A stretch of 64,000 bases of DNA from Pterois miles (GCA_947000775.1 CAMQGK010000110.1:23285501-23349500); one strand, 5' to 3'; counted from the stretch's first letter, positions 21,398-34,500 are shown. The notes: generated by a model from the sequence alone, not told the origin. Numbers and translations are program-made.

Positions 21398-24300
21398 ATG
21401 CCACTGCTGAGGCTGGTTCTCCTGGCTCTTCTGATCAAGAGGGGTTCACCTGTGTGCCAGCTGCTGGGGAGGACACAACCACCTGAGCTGACCAAGCCTG
21501 GAGACTTTGTGTTAGGTGGCATTTTCACGTTTCGCACCGGTTACAGAGGCAGCGTGCCCTCCTTCCAAACCTTACCTGATCCCCCAACGTGCCTGCGGTG
21601 AGTATGTGTTTTTTGGATTTTGTTCTATTATATCCTTTCTTGTTCAAATCAAATAATTTAAAGAAATGTAATTTTTTTTTCTAGCATCAACGTGAGAGAG
21701 TTCAAATTTGCCCAGACTATGATCTTTGCAATTGAAGAAATAAATCAAAATCCTGCTATTCTTCCCAATCACACACTGGGCTACAAGATATACAATTCCT
21801 GTGGAATGACAAACATCATGAAGTCTGCTCTAGACTTAGCCAGCGGGCGGAGGGAGATCATTGATGAAAGGAACTGTACAATGGCTGACACTGCGTCGGC
21901 TGTACTAGGCCACTCTGGCTCTGCACCCACAGTGGGATTTGCTCGGATTATAGGAAGGCTCCGGATACCAGTGGTAAATATTTTACTTTTATTCAGTGTG
22001 TACATAAATGAATGTGAAAGAGTCCATATAAGAGCATGTTCCTAAATTACTGTCATTTGGGTTATAGTTATCTTGCACATTATTTATTTATTATCTTCAC
22101 TCATTATATAGATCCTTTCTTATAGCATATTGTATTGAGACTGAAGTGTAACGAATACATTTCTGTCCTGTCTAAATGTCTTCTGCACAGCTAAGCCACT
22201 TTGCAACCTGTGCATGTCTCAGCAACAGAGAGGAGTTCCCATCCTTCTTCCGAACTATTCCCAGTGACCTCCACCAGAGCAGAGCCTTGGCAAAGCTGGT
22301 CAAGCACTTTGGCTGGACCTGGGTGGGGGCAGTAAGCAACAAAAATGACTACGGCATCAACGGGATCGCCGCATTTATTCAAGCTGCAGAAGAAGAGGGA
22401 GTGTGCATCGAGTATTACCAGGCATTTGAGCAAACAGGTCCTCTCCATGAGTTAACAAAAGCGGTTGAAGCTGTGAAGCGCTCCACTTCTAAAGTCATCG
22501 TGGCCTTCATGTCCCACAGAGAGGTTAACGTGCTGGCCACTGAGTTGTACAAGCAGAACATTACAGGACTGCAGTGGGTTGGCAGCGACGCCTGGATCAC
22601 GGATCACTCTCTGACTGACAGCGAGGGGCACAGCATCCTGGTGGGCTCTCTAGGCTTCGTTGTCAGCCGAGCTAAGATCTCTGGGCTGGAGGAGCACCTG
22701 AGGCGGCTCCACCCCTCACAGTTTCCCGACAGTCAGTTTGTCAGAGATTTCTGGGAAGACGTGTTTGACTGCACTCTGAACGACACAGCAAACACGCAAA
22801 GAAAAAAAGACATGCAGCGGCTCTGAGAGCCTGCAGAATGTCAAATCATATTTTACAGATGTTTCTGAGCTGAGATTCACTAATAATGTCTACAAGTCAG
22901 TTTACGCAGTCGCTCATGCTCTCCACAGCCTGGTCACATGTAAAGAGGGGAGGGGGCCCTTCTACAGCAGGAGCTGTGCCAATACTGAGCATGTTCAGCC
23001 ATGGCAGGTGAGGAAGAAAATTATTGGTCTTTTGATGCAATTTGAAATTAGTTAGAAAAAGAGTGTTGCATCTTATAAATCCCTCGTGTTCCCTACAGGT
23101 GCTACATTACTTACAGAATATCAACTTCACAACAAGTCAGGGGGAAAGAGTGACTTTTGACCAGAATGGAGATCCACCTGCAAGATATGAGCTCATAAAT
23201 TTACGACATGTGACCTCAATGACCATGCCTGTTGCCACAGTTGGGGTTTTTGATGCCACTCTGCCCCGTGAACGTCAATTTATAATGAACAACATGAAGA
23301 TAGTGTGGGGAGGAGGAAGCCATATGGTACATATTCATATTGCTTTGTTCTCACATTTCTGGATTGTTAGTCACAATGCCATACTGCATAGCATTTCATA
23401 ATCTGCTAGAATAAGGTGCAGCAAAACTGGTTTATAACCTAATTTAGTGTTTATGAATGACAAATGACATATGAACACCAACAAAAATTAAAAATAAAAC
23501 ACATTATAGTTCAGCTCCACATGTTCCTGTACCAGGTGCCTGTGTCAGTGTGCAGTGAGAGCTGCCCCCCAGGGAAACGCAAAGTCCTTCAGAAAAGAAA
23601 ACCTGTTTGCTGTTATGACTGTATACCATGTGCAGAAGGGGAAATCAGCAATATTACAGGTTTGATTTATAAAAAAAACTTTAAGTGTGAAATATGGAAT
23701 TTGTTTTTGCCTTTCAGCATATGACCTAATCAATGCTTTTGTCTCTTTCAAAAACAGACTCTATGGAGTGCTTCAAATGTCCCATTGATTACTGGTCGAA
23801 TACCAGAAGAGACACATGCATCTTGAAGGGGATTGAATTTTTGTCTTACGCAGAGATCATGGGGATCATTTTAACATTCTTTTGTTTGATGGGATCGATT
23901 TTGACAATTATGATAGCACTGGTGTTCTTTCATTTCCGGGAAACTCCCATTGTCAGGGCCAACAACTCTGAGCTGAGCTTCCTGCTGCTCTTCTCCTTGA
24001 CTCTGTGTTTCCTGTGCTCTCTGACCTTCATCGGCCGGCCCTCTGAGTGGTCCTGCATGCTGAGACACACGGCGTTCGGCATCACCTTCGTCCTCTGCAT
24101 CTCTTGTGTGCTGGGGAAAACTATAGTGGTGTTAATGGCCTTCAGGGCCACACTTCCAGGTAGTAATGTGATGAAATGGTTCGGACCTGCACAGCAGAGG
24201 CTCAGTGTTCTGGCTTTCACTCTCATACAGGTTTTAATTTGCATTCTTTGGCTGATAATTAACCCTCCTTTTCCCTTCAAAAATATGAACCACTCCAAGG

Positions 24301-24671
24301 ACAAGATTATATTGGAGTGTGCCCTGGGATCACCTGTAGGGTTCTGGGCTGTGTTAGGATATATAGGACTCTTGGCTATGTTATGTTTTGTACTCGCATT
24401 TTTGGCTCGAAAGTTACCTGATAATTTCAATGAAGCTAAATTTATCACCTTCAGCATGCTGATATTCTGTGCAGTCTGGGTCACATTTATCCCAGCGTAT
24501 GTCAGCTCTCCTGGGAAGTTCACTGTGGCTGTGGAGATATTTGCCATTCTGGCCTCCAGTTATGGACTACTTTTCTGCATTTTTATCCCCAAATGTTATA
24601 TTATTTTGCTGAGGCCGGAACAAAACACCAAAAAGCATGTAATGGGCAAAACAAAAGATATTCAATGTTAA
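21398..24671 (+). pseudogene. OlfC/V2R-type olfactory receptor, gene 5, broken by a 4-bp insertion in exon 3
   Basis: Exons 21398-21597, 21685-21973, 22191-23007, 23099-23326, 23536-23659 and 23758-24671, all with canonical splice sites. Signal peptide MPLLRLVLLALLIKRGSP; pocket block GHSGSAPTV; exon 3 has CACLSNREEFPSFFRT, WTWVGAV and GSDAWIT. Exon 3 is 817 nt where gene 4 has 813. Alignment with gene 4 places four extra bases in an A-rich run at about 22802-22810, shifting the frame to a TGA at 22824-22826. Everything after the insertion, including the Cys-rich domain and all seven helices, is open in the shifted frame, so the loss is recent or is a sequencing error in a poly-A run. As written, the product would end inside the ligand-binding domain. 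Confidence 0.88.
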
Positions 24672-24858
24672 TCTTACATTGCTGTGATTGTTTTCTTTTT
24701 AACTCATTTCGTTTTGTAATTTCTTGCTTAGTGTAAAGTTCAAGCGTCATGTGTTTTTCCTCATTATGTAAAGGAACCAACTATTCTTACTGAAATATGA
24801 ATCTCCTAATCTTAAAGATGTTGTGTGGAATATTGTATGTAATAATTAATCATTACTC

Positions 24859-24864
24859 AATAAA
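24859..24864 (+). terminator. Candidate polyadenylation signal of gene 5
   Basis: AATAAA about 190 bp after the gene 5 stop. Confidence 0.45.
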
Positions 24865-24963
24865 CTATCTTAATTGTCGTTGCGTAATTATTTGAGTATC
24901 TCCACTCAGAAACATTTCTTTATTTTTTATTTCACACCAGTGCACATGTATAGTACATTTGTA

Positions 24964-25018
24964 TGTTATATATAATATATATATATATATATATAATAAT
25001 TATATAAAATATATATTA
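24964..25018. repeat. AT-rich dinucleotide repeat
   Basis: Imperfect (TA)n run. Confidence 0.85.
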
Positions 25019-26516
25019 TGATAAGATCCTGAACAGGGCCACAGTTATGGCTTTGTCTGTCCTGCCTCCACATCAAGGTTATAATACTTTATATTTTTTT
25101 TTACTAACTTTTCAATGTCAGTGTGCATTTGCTAGTTTTAGTTTAGTTTATGTTTTTCAGAAATGTTTAGTTTTAGGTTTTATATTTTCTTAAAATATAT
25201 TATTATAGTTTTAGTTCGGTTTAAGTTTAGTTTTAGGTTTTATATATTTTTTTAATTATGATATAATAATCAAACATTCGACTTGCCACAGTAATGACAT
25301 CAATGTATAAATGCATTATTTACACCTGAGGTTTTCCTGGTTTGACTTATCATAATGTCATCCATGAAATATCCCATAGTGGACTTTGGAAGGCTGAACT
25401 ACATGATGTGGGCAGGACATGCAACAAACATTAGATGGTGGCATAAGCAGGTTTTTTTTTAGCATCCATTGATTATTTTTACACATGTAACATGAAACCA
25501 TTCGATGCAACACTGAAAACTGGAAAATTATGTATTATAAACTTACCACTCGGCTACACAGAGTGCACAGAAGCTGAAAATCCTGTGAGTGATTCATCTG
25601 CTCCCAATGTGTTAACAAGACATCAGTCCTGACCTGTCCAGACTCCTCGCTATAGCCTCTGTTATGTGGTAGTGACAGACCTGATATCAACCTGATATCA
25701 TGTCAAAGCGTGTAATGTGAGTGCAGTAGCAGCAGGGGGCATCCAAACCACTCACTTAGGTTTAGGCGACAAAAAATTGGTTTAGAAAACAATAGTTGGC
25801 CTTAAAAAACAACTTAAGTAAGGAATACATGTCACAAACATCACAAATGTAACTAACGTAGCTTGCACAACAAAATGGCTGGAATACTTGTCTCCTAGTT
25901 GAAAGTCCTGAGTTTGTTGGATCCACCCATTCACCTCCCCTCCCACCCACCATAAGCAGACTTTCTCCCTTTTTATTGTATTTAACTAGTTCTGAGCGTA
26001 GCATATTTACGTAGATGCATTTACATTTCAGTCAGTGCAGGCTACATGGCACACAATTAACACTACTACACTACTAACACAACACAAAAGCAAGATGGCA
26101 TTGTTATTACAGGAGTTATGTGTATTGTGTCATTCACACGCAGTGTCCTGTGGCCAGGCTGAACAAACACAACCCAACAGTGACCAGTCCTTTTCCTTCA
26201 TGTAATCACTTTACCAGATAGTTAACAATTAACTTCAAATGCTAAAATCTCATAAATAGTGACGTATGTGCTTGGTAATGAATGTATTTTTAACATACAT
26301 GACTTGTATTTGTGTAATGTATTTAGTGTATTTAGAATCAGGCATAAAAACTTAAAGGCCTTAACCAAGCCTGTCTCAGTAAACACTCTAATGTAACTCA
26401 TTGTTACATTAGGAAATAGTATTAGTGTATTCTTGTGAGATTTATTCTTCATGCCTGAATACCTCTGAGAATGGACCACTAAGTTGCCTCCCACATCTGA
26501 GTAGCAGACAGTAAGA
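25019..26516. other. Intergenic, no gene seen
   Basis: 25120-25260 holds a degenerate tandem of TTTAGTTTTAGG-type units. No receptor exon is visible elsewhere. Confidence 0.4.
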
Positions 26517-26523
26517 TATAAAA
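26517..26523 (+). promoter_or_regulatory. TATA box of the divergent receptor-like locus
   Basis: TATAAAA, 53 bp before the ATG at 26570, the same spacing as the intact receptors. Confidence 0.55.
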
Positions 26524-26569
26524 CACATCTCTGCAAGAATCCTGACTGTGCCAAAGGCGAGCCTCTGAG

Positions 26570-29500
26570 ATGACAACAGTCGCATTAGTCTTCCTTACAC
26601 TGTTCACTTGGATGGTGTCATCTGGCACATGGCTCAGACTGGACCGGTATACTGAGCTCAGTCAGTATGAGCGCAATGAAGAGACAAAAGCCTGCAGCTC
26701 GAATGCATCGCATAAAAACGCTGTTATTCATGACAAATCAAATCTGACGCTGACATGTGAGAGGTGAGTAAATTGGTGCAACATTGCAATGTTTTCCATT
26801 ATCTCCATTGCCTCAATTTAAATATATTGCTCATTAACTTGCTTTTTTGTTTCATCAAGGACCTGCATGGATACCCCAGTGTGGTTTCCCACAGATGCAT
26901 CAGCAAATAAGCTTGTAATTTAATGATTTCCTCAGTGGGGAACCAGCCTGAATTATCGGGGCGTAAAACACCACACTGAGAGACCCCTCAAAAGACAATT
27001 AGACGATCTCTAGAGGAGCGTTCATTAGTCAATTACAATTTGAAATCACTTTACTGTAATTATACAAAATAACATTCTGACAGTTGGGCTCTTTTGCTTT
27101 TCATGTTGCACTGTTAGATTTGGAAAAAAAAAGGTTTGTTGCTTTGTCAAAAGCCAGTTTAGATTATGTCTGGCTACAAATAGTGAACAGTTGGATGATT
27201 AATGCAATGTTTGGCTGTTAAGAGCCATCTCACTCTAGCTTAGATTGTTTTCATTAATATTCTCTTGGTCTTAAAAGTACTAGTACTAGTAGTAGTAGTA
27301 GTAGTAGTAGTATGTGGCTTTAAATTTCCACCTGATTTTATGCTAGACTATTTTATTTTATGTTTTCTTGTTTTTTTTTTTATTATATGTTCTTCTTGAT
27401 GCTTTTAATGATTTATGTTTTATTTAAAGCACTTTGAATTTCCTTGTTGCTGAAATGTGCTATATAAGTCAACTTGCATTGCCTTATGAATATGTGATAT
27501 TTTGCTATATAATGTGATTATGAACTGATGCATTTGTTTCCTCCTGTTTAGATCTCTTGAAGTGAGTGTTGCCTCAGAGAGGATTTTCACTCAGAATAGG
27601 ATCAAAAAAGACTGTACCCTCTTTCCTGATGTGCAAGTGGTCTGCAAGTGTAAATGTCAACAGTTGTTGGTGTATTTCCTGTCTAAGACCAGCTGTCTGC
27701 TTACAATAGAGGTGTGTTCCAGAGTTACATTTACAGAAATCTTATTCACCATATTGCATGTGAAATTAAATTTGAATATAGACCAGTACACTCAACAATA
27801 GTTGCTTTCCTCGTGTGTAGAAAATGTATTGTGTATTGTATTAATGATTGTTATGTGTTTGTAATTTTCCTTCATGCAGAAACAGACTGACAATCACATC
27901 ACACATTTGAATTACAGGAGTATCTGTCCTTCATCTGTTCTCCTGATATATGTGGCTCACTACTCCCACATTGCTACCCTTGTTCTAGCGAACCACCGGA
28001 AAATAATGTATTGCATCTGCGTCCTCATACTGTCTGAGAGCCAAGTGAGCCTGATGTCCCTGGAAAAATCAAAGACGCCTCATGTCAGGATCTGCTGTGT
28101 GCAGGTTTGCATGTACACCTACAAAATTTATGTGCAGTGTCTCAATTCTGGATCAGACTGGTGTATTTTCACAGCATCGACATTGCTCATCCCTGCTGGA
28201 TGAGCTGTAACAAATACACACATAATATGGGAAAAACAGACATATTTCAATCATGCCAGCTACAGTATATATAAGTTATAATTAAGCTTATAAAACAGAT
28301 AATGCATTTAAAATTTCAGTGACAGAGATGGATTTTGTGAGAAATCTGCTCATATGAGAGGAATGTGAAAAGGCATTGCCATGTAGATGTTCAATATTTT
28401 GAGGTTTGCAGATGACATGTGTGAGCACTCTGGATAAAATTGTCTCACAGTATATTCTTGTATTGTGATATTACATTTTATTGGAAATTAAACTGAGAAA
28501 CTGTCCATATCCTATCTTTATTTTTGTTTTTGTTTGGCAAATTAAGTTAATTTATATGTAGTGATTCAAATACTCTACTCTATTAATGAAATATGAATGA
28601 AACAGTTGCCATAAAAATGGTAGACAAGATGGTTGACAAAAACTGTGCACAGTATATCATCTCACAGATACTAAGTTGTTTAACCTAACCATAATTGCAT
28701 GAATGCATAATATGTGTACAATAACTAACTTCCATGTCTTGTCAACAGATGCCATCAAAGTCCTCTGCATCATACTCTCTTAAAGAAGCATTTCTACAAC
28801 AAGCAGGTAGTATTTTCAAAAATAATAATTCATTGCAAGAAAAGCTTATTTTAATTTCCTTAACCAGTTGCATAATAACACTTCTTTTTCCTCGGATGGC
28901 CTCAAATTAAATGTTTCCACAGGCAGGGTGGTGACTGTGCATCCTACAGACACCAGCAGATGGATTGCAAGATATTTTCTGGCAGCTATGTTACTGTTTG
29001 CAATCTACATGACAAGGATAAAAATATCACCGAGCAGAGTCAGTCCTGCTCATGGCAGCAACTCCACAATGGTGATGTTTTTTACCGTGACATTGCGCTG
29101 CTTTTCACCATTAGTCACTATCCATCAGCCCTCTGCGTGGTCCCAGGTAGCTGTCAGGATCTCTTTTGCCGCCTGCCTCTCCTGTGCTCTGGGGAGTACC
29201 GTACATGTGTTGACTGCCTGCAGAGCCGCTCATACTGTCATGAAATTGTTTTGTCCCACGCAGCAGCAATATAGGGCTCTGCCTGTCACTGTACTGTTTA
29301 TGTGGTTGACTTTCAGCCCTCCTTTTCCAAATAAGAACATAAAACACTGGTTTGAAGACATACTCGTTGAGGGTAGTGTGGGATCAACACTAAGACTGTG
29401 GGCTGTGATGGAGCAGATGGAGCTACTGGCTGCTTTGCTCTGTGTGTTCGTCTCACTTTCCAGTTTGCTCCAGTCCATCCTGACTACACTGAATTTTTTG

Positions 29501-29596
29501 AGTGTCCTCTTACATGTGCAACTGGTAACATGCCTACAGAATTCAAGGGTCCCAACAAAATATGTGCTGGTTATTAAAATAAACAGGTTAATTTAA
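26570..29596 (+). CDS. Highly divergent, shortened family C (V2R-like) receptor gene 6, or a slowly decaying relic
   Basis: Exon 1, 26570-26763, starts with a signal peptide (MTTVALVFLTLFTWMVSSG) and ends TCER with a GT donor in the family's phase. Exon 2, 27552-27711, reads NRIKKDCTLFPDVQVVCKCK, which aligns with NEINKNPDLLPDVKLGYKIY of gene 4; it is 129 bp (43 codons) shorter than usual and ends in phase 0. A frame from the acceptor at 27879 contains VLLIYVAH, like the VIVAFLSH strand of the flytrap domain. A possible small exon lies at 28749-28806. The last exon, 28868-29596, is open from its acceptor and resembles the helix domain: HQPSAWSQVAVRISFAACLS against GRPSEWSCMLRHTAFGITFV, then FCPTQQQYRALPV and FSPPFPNKNIKHW. 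Most of the flytrap domain, the Cys-rich exon and part of helices 6-7 are missing. The exon chain is my inference. It could be a pseudogene, but I see no frameshift. Confidence 0.45.
27283..27311. repeat. (TAG)n microsatellite
   Basis: Trinucleotide run inside intron 1 of the divergent locus. Confidence 0.9.
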
Positions 29597-29614
29597 AAAT
29601 ACACTGTGCATATC

Positions 29615-29620
29615 AATAAA
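29615..29620 (+). terminator. Candidate polyadenylation signal of the divergent locus
   Basis: AATAAA 19 bp after the stop at 29596. Confidence 0.4.
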
Positions 29621-31477
29621 CCTGCCATACTGGATCTAAATTTGAGTTTTCTGAGTCTTAAAGTTTAGCTTTAATGTAAACAAAGCAAAAATTAAAAGTG
29701 AAGGGTACCAGTATCATTACTTCACTTGATGAATATTACATTTTTAACATAATTTCTTTTCTTTTTTTATTTTGCACAAGGTAGCAGACACTCAACAGTG
29801 CTTTAAGTCCATGACAGTTAATGTAATAAGCCTCTGTGGGTACATTTTTATTAGCTCTGCTTCACATTTAATGCCATTTCTGACAACAAAGAATGTACAG
29901 CGCTCTTTATGAGTATATTAAAAAAAATGTAATGGATATGTTTGTTCATTATTGGCATAATCATGTAGAACTTTCCAGTAAGGATACTGTGGGTGAACAT
30001 ATTAAAACATATTTTAAATAATAACTCTATTTAACACATGCATGCATATGCATACACATTTAACACATTTTAAATAACTCATTAGAAATGTGTGTATGTA
30101 TGACCATTCCTAAAAGAAAATGGAAAATGATTTTACATTCATAGAAATAAACATTAGGTCAAATTTGAGAGAGAAAAAAGACAAGAAAATAAATTAAACT
30201 GTCTGATGTACTAAGATCACACTTTTTGTTATGCAAAGGCTGCTTTCTTATGAACACAGCAGTTCCCAGTTTGTTTGTTTGTCACAAAATTTTAGGAATT
30301 TGTAGGGACACATTATTAATATCTTATCATTAATTATGTTTGTTATTTTATTATGTTTGACAACGTGAAAGGCATTGTTATTGCAAGCAAAATGATTTAC
30401 AAAATATATTGTCATTGGTTTGTCATTTGTTGAGACTGGACTGACCATGTAGTCTGCACTAACTGCACTGCAAATAGATCCTCAGATATATGCCACACTC
30501 AGAGCTTGTGATGTATAAAAAATGATAGAGATTGCTTATGGTGGCCAGGAGGGGATGTGGATGGGTCCAACAAACAGTTATTATATAAGTTATTATGAAG
30601 TTATTTTGAAGTTACATGAGTAATGTTTCTGGCTTGTGTTTTAACGACATTTGTAACGTGTTTTCTGTACTTGTGTTATGTTTATGTGCATATTTTACTC
30701 AGTTAACATACTTTTTATGAGCACAACCATGATGTTTTTCTTAAACTTAACTACAGCCGCTACTGTAGTTTTGTTGCCTAAACATATCTACAACCATTTC
30801 ACAATAACAACATGGTGTTAAATGACTATGGACAGCCAAGAAACACCTCCCACTTGTAGTGTACTATCCAAAAGGCACATTACAAAATCACCTCACAAGG
30901 CAGTACTTGCATGTCAAACAGGCGTTAATTGAATGCCACAAGGCCTTAATCATTACAAAAGTGTAAACAGCAAGGTGCAAATTGTGCCACAAGGTGTCAA
31001 TAGCACCTGGACAAGGACACAACAGCACCTGGACAAGGTGATAATAACACCTGGGTGACAATTTACACCACACTGATATACAAGTTAAGCCTCACCAACA
31101 AGCTAGGTGCAGTTAAGGCCTGGTGACATGCAATTAATGCCTGCTTGACATGTAATTATTAAAAAGACAGGGAACTGTCATTGTATACATCATTTTAATA
31201 TGTTTATAGAGATCCTGAGCTAGCCAGCCTTTTCTGAGTGGCTGAAAATTAATGCACAGCACAGCATTTCCCCACAGCAGATTCAGTACTTTACTACCTT
31301 GAAAGTACTTTTGTTGATTCTCAGGAAATTAAAGTTAAAAAAGGTACATCAGGTCTGTCTTCTGTCTTCTACATGTCAATCAGCAGAATCAGTGATGCAT
31401 AAAAAACAAAATAATCTGTTGAGAATTGAGAGTGCGCTCACATTGGCTGCTGATTTTTCTCATATGGTAAGAAAAGC
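29621..31477. other. Intergenic, no gene seen
   Basis: AT-rich. 30895-31145 is a degenerate short tandem region in which CACCTGGACAAGG and related words recur. Confidence 0.4.
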
Positions 31478-31484
31478 TATAAAG
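31478..31484 (+). promoter_or_regulatory. TATA box of gene 7
   Basis: TATAAAG, 56 bp before the ATG at 31534. Confidence 0.65.
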
Positions 31485-31533
31485 GTCAGCTCCCAGGTCA
31501 GAAATGCTTCAGTGAAGGGGAGGGTGGCTCGTG

Positions 31534-34500
31534 ATGGGTTGGATCACTGTTATCTTATTCACTCTGCTGGCGAGGGCAAGGTCAGAAAACCAAACATGCA
31601 GAGTGATCGGACAGACAGGGTTCATGGAATTCTCCAAAGAAGGTGATCTTATGATAGGAGGAGTTTTCTCTATGTCTAGTACACGTAAACTGATAGATAA
31701 TGGCTACCAGGCATTTCCACAGACGTACTGCATTAAGTAAGTGGTTAAAAACTGTATGCAATGTATGTTTTATGTGATGATCTGTTACAAAATGATCAGC
31801 TGTAATAACTTGCTTATTAGTAATGTTCCAGCACCTAACACTGTGTTTGCAGGTGGAATGACAGGGAATTGAAGTTTGCAAGGACAGTGATTTTTACTGT
31901 GGAGGAGATTAACAGAGATGCTAAGCTCCTGCCTGGAGTGAAGCTGGGCTATAGGCTGTACAACGGCTGCGGGAGTGAAAACCTGATACGAGCAGCCATA
32001 GAAGCCGTAAATGGACAGTATACAAAGGACTGCAGTGGTCAGATCCAGGCTCTCTTGGGCCATTCGTCCTCTGGAGTGAGTGAAGACATAAACCTAATAC
32101 TAAGCCCACTATCAATTCCACAGGTGAGGAAAAAGACTGTCATATTTGTTTATTTATGTTTACTTCTTTAAAACATATACACATTTATTGTATTAAACAT
32201 GTGTTTTTTTTTCTTTGAAGGTGAGCCATCTTTCAACCTGTGCTTGTTTGAGTGACAAAAGAGCGTACCCCACGTTCTTCCGAACTGTGCCGAGTGACCG
32301 CTTCCAGATCATCGGTCTGGTGCAGCTTATGAAATATTTTGACTGGCGCTGGGTGGGGGTTATTTCCTCTGGAAGTTTGTACTCAGAAAAAGGCATGGCT
32401 GAATTCATTAAGGAAGCAAAGAAAGAGGGCATATGTGTCGAATACTCATTACCTCACTCTAAGACATCTGAAGCCCAGTTGGATGTTATAGTGGAGACAC
32501 TGAGGACATCCTCGTCAAAGGTAGTCCTGTTGTTTATGTCTTTGTCTTTCACTAAATCCTTCCTGTCAGAAATTGAGAATTATAACATAACTGGAAAGCA
32601 GTGGCTCGGCGGCGAGGCTTGGATCACACAAGCAGACCTGGCTTCTGTCAAGAGAAAGAACATTTTGCAGGGGGCAATGGGCTTTGCCCTCCCTGAGGCA
32701 ACCATACCAGGTCTTGGGGAATTCTTGCTCAGCCTGAAACCCTCAGATGAACCACAGAGTACTATAATTAAAGCTTTCTGGGAGAAGTTCTTTGACTGCA
32801 GCTTCTCTCCATCAAATACCACTACGATGTGCACTGGCACAGAGGATCTCAGGACAGTCTCCAGTGACTACACAGACGTGACACATTTCAGGCCTGAGAA
32901 TAACGTGTACAAAGCTGTGTACTTGGTGGCATACGCCCTTCATTCACTATTGCAATGTGAAAACGGCTCTAATCCCACGACGGGAAAGCCCTGTGTCAAT
33001 AAGAAACAAGTTCAGCCTAAGCTCGTAAGTTCAGTTATATCTACTCAGGCACAGAATACTAATTTAGTATTTAGCGATTCTATGTATTGTGGTTAATGCA
33101 AACAAAATAAGCTGTTAAGTATGCATATCATTTGAACCCTAAATAGTTTCTCTTTTGATTGCAAATTATGCTAAAATGTGTCTCTACAGGTGCTGGAACA
33201 CATTACGTATGTGAACTTCACGACACAGAACGGGGCCAAGGTTTTCTTTGATGAAAATGGCGACTCGGTTGCTCAGTATGACTTAGTCAACTGGCAGATG
33301 AAAGACGACGGCTCGGCTGAGATTGTAAATATCGGTGAATATGATACCTCTTTTCCAGAGGGGAAAAAAATTCAAACTAAAAGACAACACCAAAATTGTT
33401 TGGGGAGGAAACAGTAATGAGGTAAGGTGAACATGAAGGTTGCACACTGGTTCTCTGAGTGGAGAGACTATGTCTCCATCCAGCATATCCCAAATGTACA
33501 GAGACTGTTTTAAAGAGTATCCAGATCAGCTGCCCCTGTGACCACACAGGTGCAACATATAAGATGGAGAGGTAGTCTTGACACGATAGAGAGCGGCATT
33601 TCATTTAATTTTGGTTCTTTTACTTCAGTGGGAACTTCATAAATGTGACATAAATACATGTTGTTGTATTTTTGAGTTTTTACATGCTGTGTTTTGCATA
33701 TCCAGGTGCCAAGGTCTGTCTGCAGAGAGCCGTGCCCACCAGGGACTCGTAAGGCCATGAACAAGTTTAAGCCTGTGTGCTGCTTTGAGTGCTTTGAGTG
33801 CCCTGAGGGAACAATAAGTAATCAGACAAGTGAGTGCAAATTTCAAAATTGAAAGTATATTGTAGTATGAATAAATAAAAAAAAAACCACTACATTTATA
33901 AAACATATGATGTCCAATTGTATTGTTTTTGGTGCAGTTACTGTATTTCTGTATAATGTCACTGCTCTTACAGATTCTCCAGATTGTTTAATTTGTCCAC
34001 CTGAATTTTGGCCAAATGAAAAGAAGGACAAGTGTCTTCCAAAACCGACTGAGTACCTTTCCTACAAAGAGATCATGGGAGCACTTTTAACTGGATTCGG
34101 CTGCGTTGGCGTATTTTTATCTCTTCTGACGTCAATCATTTTTTTGACTCATAAAGAGACGCCCATTGTAAAAGCCAACAACTCTGAATTGAGCTTCCTG
34201 CTGCTGTTCTCATTAAAACTGTGTTTCCTGTGCTCTCTGACATTCATCGGCCGGCCCTCTGAGTGGTCCTGCATGCTGCGACACACGGCGTTCAGCATCA
34301 CCTTCGTCCTCTGCATCTCTTGTGTGCTGGGGAAAACTATAGTGGTGTTGATGGCCTTTAAAGCAACACTTCCAGGCAGTAATATGATGAAATGGTTCGG
34401 ACCTGCACAGCAGAGGCTCAGTGTTCTGGCTTTCACTCTCATTCAAGTTGTCATTTGTATTCTTTGGCTGACAATCAACCCTCCGTTCCCAAAGAGGAAC

